A stretch of 18,680 nt of DNA, from positions 1-18,680 of the forward strand of contig DATKXO010000291.1 in NCBI GenBank assembly GCA_035528995.1, given 5' to 3'. Below are positions 13,963 through 18,680 of the stretch, in pieces. Below the pieces are notes generated by a model. That model was not told where the DNA came from. It searched no databases and was given only the letters and a program-made list of their open reading frames with translations. How positions within the stretch are numbered: position 1 is the first letter of the stretch; each line of letters opens with the position of its first letter. The stretch is from DATKXO01 sp035528995 (GTDB lineage Bacteria; Planctomycetota; Phycisphaerae; UBA1845). The translations under genes were made by a program, and so were the position numbers.

Positions 13963-14859
13963 CTAAGCGCCCGACCCCGCCCCGGACGGTTCCGGCGGTG
14001 GCTGGCCGACGTCGAAGACTTGGCGTGCCTGATACGCCACCGCGCTGAACGCCAACCGGTATTGCAGGAGCAGAACGATATACCAGATGCCGAACACCCC
14101 CAGGGCCAGCAGGCTACCACAGAGGGGGAGCGTGGCTACGGCGCCCACGGCCCTGCCGGACGCCGCCGGCCCCGCCAGCGCGACGATCAGCCCGAACAGT
14201 ACGAACGACCCCAGACCGATCACCACGCCCCACATCACGACTGTCGTGTCCCGCGTAAGCCTGTCATTGGGAAGTCGACGGGCGAATCGGCGAAAGTAGA
14301 TGAACTCGCCGAGGTACGACGCGATGCCGACCAGTATGAACACACCGCCCAACGCAACCACCATACTCAGCGATACGCCCAACCCGACGTTCTCGCTTAA
14401 AACCTGCAGCACGTTGCCGATGAACCCCACGATCGCGCAGCCCCTCACTACTTTCCGAAGTGTCACCGGGTCCTCCGCCAGCGATATCCGCGGCTCCTGC
14501 GTCGTGATCAGAAAGGCGGCCCAAAGCCCCAGGATCTCCGCCGGCAGCGCCACGAAGATCTGTACCACTCCCGGCACTTGCACCCGTTCCAGCACCCACG
14601 CCGTGACTGCGCTCACCATGCCCAGCACGATGTTCCACAGCTTCAGTGACGTGCCTTTTCGCAGCCGGTCCAGCCAGTCCGGGTCGGCATAGGCCAGAAG
14701 GTCCCCGTGTGTCGACGCTCCGATCGGTGCGCCGCACTCGGGGCAGGCCATGCCCATGGTCAGTCCGCGCAGGTTGTAACCGCACCGGACACACAGAGTG
14801 TCCGCCGTGATCGGCCCCTCCGCCGCTGCTGAGCCTGTCGTTGTCGGATCGTCAGTCAC
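13963..14859 (-). CDS. Zinc-ribbon polytopic membrane protein, function unknown
   Basis: 298 residues from a GTG start with a weak AGG upstream. Near the N-terminus a zinc ribbon is formed by C23/C26 (CVRCGYNLRGL) and C39/C42 (CPECGAP), a motif combination very common in planctomycete proteins of unknown role. About six hydrophobic segments follow (roughly 72-92, 97-118, 136-156, 160-185, 205-229, 238-266), separated by short charged loops, the longest being YFRRFARRLPNDRLTRDTT. The C-terminal ~25 residues are Pro/Gly-rich and polar. No catalytic motif is visible. It is a single gene flanked on both sides by copies of the same dispersed hairpin repeat. Transport or membrane organisation cannot be told apart from the sequence. 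Confidence 0.8.
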   Translation of the reverse strand: MTDDPTTTGSAAAEGPITADTLCVRCGYNLRGLTMGMACPECGAPIGASTHGDLLAYADPDWLDRLRKGTSLKLWNIVLGMVSAVTAWVLERVQVPGVVQIFVALPAEILGLWAAFLITTQEPRISLAEDPVTLRKVVRGCAIVGFIGNVLQVLSENVGLGVSLSMVVALGGVFILVGIASYLGEFIYFRRFARRLPNDRLTRDTTVVMWGVVIGLGSFVLFGLIVALAGPAASGRAVGAVATLPLCGSLLALGVFGIWYIVLLLQYRLAFSAVAYQARQVFDVGQPPPEPSGAGSGA

Positions 14860-14920
14860 CAGCCGGACCTGCGCGGCCGCAAAACACGCGACCCTGTGTC
14901 ATACCGATTCCAGGATGACT

Positions 14921-15002
14921 CTGCCGTTTCCCGAGCCGCGAGCTTCAGCTCGCGCGGCCTGTGCCACCCCTGACACGCCGACTCGCTCGACACCCAATCG
15001 GC
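14921..15002 (+). repeat. Dispersed hairpin repeat, copy B
   Basis: The second copy, 82 bp and in the same orientation as copy A. Its hairpin is stronger: GCGAGC and GCTCGC with loop TTCA at about 14938-14953, plus outer GCC/GGC pairs. The core acacgccgactcgc and the end cccaatcggc are identical to copy A. Weak similarity continues to about 15040. The hairpin arms differ between copies while pairing is mostly kept. Confidence 0.75.
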
Positions 15003-15360
15003 TTAAGCACACTGTAACCGATATCAGACGAACGCCGCGCAGCGTACTCGTCAATGAGTTGAAATGCCAGAACGTCCCGGCCGTTACGGCCCCAGCATCG
15101 CCGCCTCGAACGTGGCGAAATCGTCTTCGTCCACGTCATCGTCGGCGTCGAACAGCATCATCTCGCAGCCCGCCGCCGCCGGCCCGCCCTGCACGCCGTC
15201 ACCGGACGGACCACCCGCGACGCTCCACCTCCGTCCCCGCCACCGCCCGAAAATCAGCCTCGGTCATCCGATGCCCTCCAGTTCCACGTCAAACAGCATT
15301 CGCCTTCCCGGATACGTCACGGGGGACTCCACCGCACGCGGGTCCCTCAGGACCCAGCAC
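15003..15360. other. Remnant-bearing stretch without an intact gene
   Basis: 358 bases downstream of the HDOD gene. From left to right it contains the weak outer part of repeat copy B, a decayed dockerin-type 3' end (15084-15210), and then on the minus strand a coding-like stretch. That stretch ends in MLFDVELEGIG with TGA at 15264-15266, overlapping as ATGA a short frame MTEADFRAVAGTEVERRGW (15199-15267) which runs into the dockerin fragment. These look like gene remnants joined by rearrangement. Confidence 0.5.
15084..15210 (-). pseudogene. Decayed 3' fragment of a dockerin-type secreted protein
   Basis: On the minus strand this reads SGDGVQGGPAAAGCEMMLFD followed by DVDEDDFATFEAAMLGP and TAA at 15084-15086. 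It is nearly identical to the end of the gene at 17956-18680, and the match extends past the stop to about 15062. Relative to the intact copy, 38 residues (114 bp) are missing between GVQGG and GPA. These are exactly the segment with the first calcium loop (GDSDCSGTVDLADF). Homology ends near 15210, and an in-frame stop lies further upstream (TGA near 15265), so no signal peptide or start can be assigned. The deletion probably arose between short ggcccrcc repeats. Confidence 0.7.
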
Positions 15361-17490
15361 CTATACAGCAGCGCAAAGTAGCTTGTTAAGCGCATCCACC
15401 AGCGTCGTCACGCGAGCGGGCGTCTTCACCACCACGTGCGCTCGCGCCTTCAGCCACGCGTGCTCTGTATCGACGCGCCCTTTGGTGACGATCACCATCA
15501 CCGGCAACGGACTGTCACTCACTTCACGTTCCCGGCACTCGTACTCGGCGTAACGATCCTCCAGCTCTTCGCCCTCCGTCAGGCGGATCACCCCCAGAGT
15601 CGGCGGGTCCTGGCCAGCCGGCTCGCCGATCCGGTCGAAGAAGACGCGGAATCCGTCGATCTCCGGCTTGGCGCTGCCCCACAGCGGACGGACGACGGCG
15701 CGAAGCTGCGACCTTACTGTCGACAGCAGGTCCGGCCAGTCGCCCGACGACGCGTCGGCGATCATCACGAATTTCAGCGCGTGTACGTCGTCTGGTATTG
15801 ACGCAATCACCTCCCGAAACTGGTCCGGAGTTATACCCAGCATGTCGACCAGGGCATCCAGTGAATAGATGACGTCGTTGCCGCTGCTGCCAAGCAGTAA
15901 TGCATGAGCGACTGCGTTGGCCAGGGCAATCATGGCGGCTCCGTGCGAGTAATCTGGGTCCAGCCTCCTCAACGAATCGACGGATTGGTGGTGATTCACC
16001 ACCGGCACGACAAGACTATTCGGAAACCGCCAATGCGACAGTACCTCCTGCAGGACTTCGCAATGATCCAGCGAGAGCAGCCCGCTCTCGACTCCCTCGA
16101 GCGGTGAACTCAGTTCGTCGGCTGCTTCCCAGACGCCGGCGTATTCGTCCGGGAATTGAGTCAGCAGAATCAGCCTGCCCACGTCGTGCAGCATTCCCCA
16201 CAGGAGGAACTCCTCGGGACGTCTGCCATTCAGTACCCTGCCGATCGCCGAGGTGATCAGGCCGCAGGCGATGGAGTGCTCCCAAAAGAGCCGAACGTCC
16301 ACCCGCTCCGAGGAGACGCCCTTGAAGTGATCAAGTATCTCCATCGCGACGGTTATCTCGCGCACCTCCTCCGTGCCGATCCGTGCCACCGCCTCCTTGA
16401 CGCTGGAAATCGGACGCCCCCGCGAGAACTTCGAACTGTTGGCCACCCTCAGCATGCGGACCGCGATCGCCTGGTCCTGCATCACGGCCCTGGCCAAGTC
16501 CTCTGCTGAGCAGCGTGCGCTTGCCGTCACCCTCATCACCTGTTGAACGGTCTCTGTCAATGGCCTCAGGTCCAGACCCTTGCGCACCCGGTCCAGGACC
16601 AACCGCTTATTGACCAACGGCGACAGATCGTTCAGCGTTCCGGCAGCCTGCGAATCACCCACGCCGCTGGTCGCCGCAGGCTTCACGTCTTCCCTGCGGG
16701 TCGTTGGCGCCGCCCTCCTGCCCGGCCCGCGTCGTTGACGCTCCGCTTCTGCCGATCGACCGGCCTCGACCCGGCTCTCCGGGGCGTCTCCAACCTCATC
16801 TCTCCGCGCCGATGCGGACGTGTCGCCCATCCCGGCGCAGGCCTCACCACCGCGCTCGACCAGCACTGCCGCGTGCACCTCGGCTGCGCTAGCCTGGAAA
16901 GCCTGGACAACCGCGGGGGCGAACCGGCTACCGCTCAGCGACACCGCCTCATCGACAATCTGGTCGAGCCCCAGTCCTTCGCCACCGCCGGGATCGTTGG
17001 CCAGAAACTCCACCAACCGTACCAAACCCAGGATATTGGCCAACAGGGAAACGTCCATGCCCTTCAGGCCATATGGGCCCTTGCCATCGGTGCGCTCGTA
17101 CCGATACCAGATCGCTTCGAGCGCATCGGGAAAGTCTGGAAACGACTTCTGAACCAGATGACTCCCACGCGCCCCAGGCTCACCGGCAGCCAAGTGCTTC
17201 TCGGAAGAGCAGCGCATTGAGTCGGGTGGCTTTCCACCCGGTTCTGCGAGCAGGCCGAGATCGTGAAACCGCGCCGCCAGGAGAAGTGCAAAAAGCCGGC
17301 GCTTGTCCAGCCCCATGGCCGTACCCATGATCCTACAGCCAAGGGCCAGGCGATCGTGGCTTCCGCGCAGTTCTGGCCAGCGGTTTTCAAGCCAGTCGAC
17401 GCACATGTTCAGGCATTCGAGACACCGTGTCCGAGTTGGGGGGTTCCCCAACGCAGACGTTGCCCCGCAGGGCAATTCGGTCCTACCCAT
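15361..17490 (-). CDS. HDOD-domain signalling protein with degenerate HD-GYP and receiver-like end
   Basis: 709 residues from ATG 17490, with GGAG 6 nt upstream; a TTG two codons earlier is less likely. Numbering is from ATG. Residues ~40-200 resemble an HD-GYP domain (ARFHDLGLL at about 73-81, HLAAGEPGARGSHLV, YERTDGKGPYGLKG at about 131-144). The second His pair is replaced by YR and GYP by GPY, so cyclic-di-GMP phosphodiesterase activity is doubtful. A charged, low-complexity linker covers ~215-285. Residues ~300-500 are an HDOD domain (LTETVQQVM, MLRVANSSKFS, SSVKEAVARIG, LWGMLHDVGRLIL, VVPVVNHHQ). The final ~45 residues (VMVIVTKG, VVVKTPARVTTLVDALNKLL) look like the end of a receiver domain. 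HDOD proteins act in bacterial signalling and motility or stress control. It seems to be a single-gene unit. Confidence 0.85.
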   Translation of the reverse strand: MGRTELPCGATSALGNPPTRTRCLECLNMCVDWLENRWPELRGSHDRLALGCRIMGTAMGLDKRRLFALLLAARFHDLGLLAEPGGKPPDSMRCSSEKHLAAGEPGARGSHLVQKSFPDFPDALEAIWYRYERTDGKGPYGLKGMDVSLLANILGLVRLVEFLANDPGGGEGLGLDQIVDEAVSLSGSRFAPAVVQAFQASAAEVHAAVLVERGGEACAGMGDTSASARRDEVGDAPESRVEAGRSAEAERQRRGPGRRAAPTTRREDVKPAATSGVGDSQAAGTLNDLSPLVNKRLVLDRVRKGLDLRPLTETVQQVMRVTASARCSAEDLARAVMQDQAIAVRMLRVANSSKFSRGRPISSVKEAVARIGTEEVREITVAMEILDHFKGVSSERVDVRLFWEHSIACGLITSAIGRVLNGRRPEEFLLWGMLHDVGRLILLTQFPDEYAGVWEAADELSSPLEGVESGLLSLDHCEVLQEVLSHWRFPNSLVVPVVNHHQSVDSLRRLDPDYSHGAAMIALANAVAHALLLGSSGNDVIYSLDALVDMLGITPDQFREVIASIPDDVHALKFVMIADASSGDWPDLLSTVRSQLRAVVRPLWGSAKPEIDGFRVFFDRIGEPAGQDPPTLGVIRLTEGEELEDRYAEYECREREVSDSPLPVMVIVTKGRVDTEHAWLKARAHVVVKTPARVTTLVDALNKLLCAAV

Positions 17491-17955
17491 CGCCAACTCC
17501 GCGTCGTCCGCCCGACCGTCCGGAACGTCAGCAGTATCGTCGTTTTCTGTATCTGCGATTCAGTTATTTGATGGCTCCTCGCCCAAGAGCGCACCGGGTG
17601 AAAACGATCGTAATACCCTTTCCAACAAGTGCATCGTCAGCAGAACCTGTGGGCCCAACAGAATTACAGACTGGGCGGACCAGCCGTTTCGTGATCACCT
17701 TTCCCGCTTGAAGGGTGCGTCGAATTTTCGGTGCCGCTTTCCTTGCCGGCGTCTTCCGGCAGTCGCGCCGGCTTGGTGGTGACCGCCGGATTCGCGACTG
17801 GAAGCCTTTGCGACGCAGTTCCGGGGCCTCTCTACGCCCTCGGACACCGGAGCCAGGCCTCAGAGAATCCCGGGGGTTGCGGCAGACCCCCAGCAGCCGC
17901 GACCCACAGATTCTGCGGAAGAGCCTTTAACGGAAATGCCAGAACGTCCCGACCG
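17491..17955. other. Intergenic region upstream of the HDOD gene
   Basis: 465 bases with no gene. The section 17491-17720 is A/T-richer than the surroundings and should carry the HDOD gene's minus-strand promoter, but no well-spaced -35/-10 pair is convincing. A hairpin, GGGGGT (17872-17877) with ACCCCC (17886-17891) and an 8-nt loop, lies about 65 bp downstream of the dockerin-type gene. It could mark the end of that transcript, although no T-run follows it. Confidence 0.4.
17497..17500 (-). promoter_or_regulatory. Ribosome binding site deciding the HDOD gene start
   Basis: GGAG on the minus strand, 6 nt before ATG 17490. It places the alternative TTG at 17496 too close for use. Confidence 0.5.
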
Positions 17956-18680
17956 TTACGGCCCGAGCATCGCCGCCTCGAACGTGGCGTAATCGTCTTC
18001 GTCCACGTCCTCGTCGCCGTCGAACAGCATCATCTCGCAGCCCGCCCCCGCCGGCCCACCGCCCGATCCGGTGAAGCACGCTTGGAAGCGGCCGAAGTCC
18101 GCCAGATCAACCGTCCCGCTGCAGTCGCTGTCGCCCGCCGCGTAGCCGACCGCAAACGACAGCACGGCCGACCCGCCCTGCACGCCGTCACCCGACGGCA
18201 GCGAGCCCGGGTCCTGGCCGTCAGCCACCTCCCCGTCCAACTGCTGCCCGCTGTTCACCGCGGTCACAGCGTCGGAAACCGTCAGCGTGTAGTCGTCCGA
18301 CGCCAAGGGCGCCGATGATGTCAGCGTCACCGTGTTCGTGCCGCTGTCGTAGGCGAACCCGACCGAGACCGACCCCGTCGTGTCACCGACCAGCGAGTAC
18401 TGCCCCGCCGACGTGCTCACGTTCGTGTGGAACGTGACCGTCACGCTGTCCGTGCTCGGCCCACAGATGACGCCCTCCCCCGGGGCGGGTGAGGTCTCCA
18501 CGATCGTCGGCGGCCCCGCCACGTAGCTGCTGCCCGTACGGCTGCTCCACAGAACCCAGGCGTCCGGATCGAGCTGCACCGAGCTCGGCGCCGACGCCAC
18601 CGGAATCACGAAGTGCTCCGGGTCGCTGTCGTTGAACACCACGTACGTCTGCCCGTCGGCCACGATGTCGATCGGCATGG
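17956..18680 (-). CDS. 3' end of a secreted M1-peptidase-like protein with Ig-like and dockerin-like modules (partial)
   Basis: About 241 residues; the start lies beyond the right edge. The first ~50 residues (MPIDIVADGQTYVVFNDSDP, then SSVQLDPDAWVLW) resemble the C-terminal end of M1-family aminopeptidase-like proteins, where a strand pair precedes 'LDPd.W.L'. Residues ~55-155 form an SbsA/Big_5-type Ig-like module (PTIVETSPAPGEGV, VTVTFHTNVS, TNTVTLTSSAPLASDDYTL). The tail has two dockerin-type calcium loops, DSDCSGTVDLADF and DGDEDVDEDDYATF, joined by FQACFTGSGGGPAGAGCE. In planctomycetes such tails occur on many exported proteins without a cellulosome and probably serve surface attachment or sorting. 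No PEP-CTERM or sortase motif follows. A near-identical but damaged copy of the tail lies at 15084-15210. Confidence 0.75.
   Translation of the reverse strand, partial: MPIDIVADGQTYVVFNDSDPEHFVIPVASAPSSVQLDPDAWVLWSSRTGSSYVAGPPTIVETSPAPGEGVICGPSTDSVTVTFHTNVSTSAGQYSLVGDTTGSVSVGFAYDSGTNTVTLTSSAPLASDDYTLTVSDAVTAVNSGQQLDGEVADGQDPGSLPSGDGVQGGSAVLSFAVGYAAGDSDCSGTVDLADFGRFQACFTGSGGGPAGAGCEMMLFDGDEDVDEDDYATFEAAMLGP

Noticed and set aside
13615..14400. Plus-strand open frames upstream of and opposite the zinc-ribbon gene
   Set aside because: They overlap a minus-strand gene with a clear CxxC...CxxC ribbon and membrane segments, and their peptides are Pro/Arg-rich without motifs.
1..18680. CRISPR array, insertion sequence or prophage
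   Set aside because: No regularly spaced repeats, no transposase or integrase motif and no phage structural gene were seen. The only repeats are the two hairpin copies and the dockerin duplicate.

Overview
The window looks like a piece of a GC-rich Planctomycetota chromosome, most likely of the Phycisphaerae type. The evidence is a secreted protein ending in the paired DxDxSG-type calcium loops with the 'FQACFTG' flavour common in that phylum, a membrane protein with the CxxCGYNLRGL zinc ribbon typical of planctomycetes, and a Gram-negative BamA beside a bacterial ribosomal/replication operon. This assignment is an inference from protein style, not from a marker tree.

Left part (1-4204): the tail of an unidentified gene on the + strand is followed by a region that looks accessory. 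It is visibly less GC-rich at third codon positions than the operon to its right. A small winged-helix-like protein (514-855, +) has its own well-spaced sigma70-type promoter. It converges on, and overlaps by 59 bp, a 626-residue minus-strand protein that joins an N-terminal HD phosphohydrolase-type domain to a C-terminal eIF2B-alpha-like (ISOCOT fold) domain. Upstream of that, on the same strand, is a class I SAM methyltransferase. This HD-eIF2B / methyltransferase / wHTH group is the best candidate in the window for an undescribed sensing or conflict system.

Centre (4205-13414, all minus strand): a conserved housekeeping cluster, transcribed right to left as tRNA-Gln(TTG), glmU (N-terminal half only), prs, rplY/ctc, pth, rpsF, ssb, rplI, dnaB, bamA. 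It supplies UDP-GlcNAc and PRPP, ribosomal proteins, peptidyl-tRNA recycling, the replicative helicase and outer-membrane protein assembly. Notable points are ATGA coupling of glmU and prs, TTG starts for pth and rpsF, a missing rpsR between ssb and rplI where a 249-bp gap now lies, and a GlmU that lacks its acetyltransferase half.

Right part (13415-18680): looser, planctomycete-specific gene content on the minus strand. There is a zinc-ribbon polytopic membrane protein flanked by two direct copies of an ~80-bp hairpin-bearing repeat, and a decayed C-terminal fragment of a dockerin-type protein (15084-~15210) with one calcium loop cleanly deleted. Next come a large HDOD signalling protein with a degenerate HD-GYP half, and the 3' end of a secreted protein with an M1-peptidase-like end, an Ig-like module and a dockerin-like tail, which runs off the window. 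The intact dockerin-like tail is the close relative of the decayed fragment.
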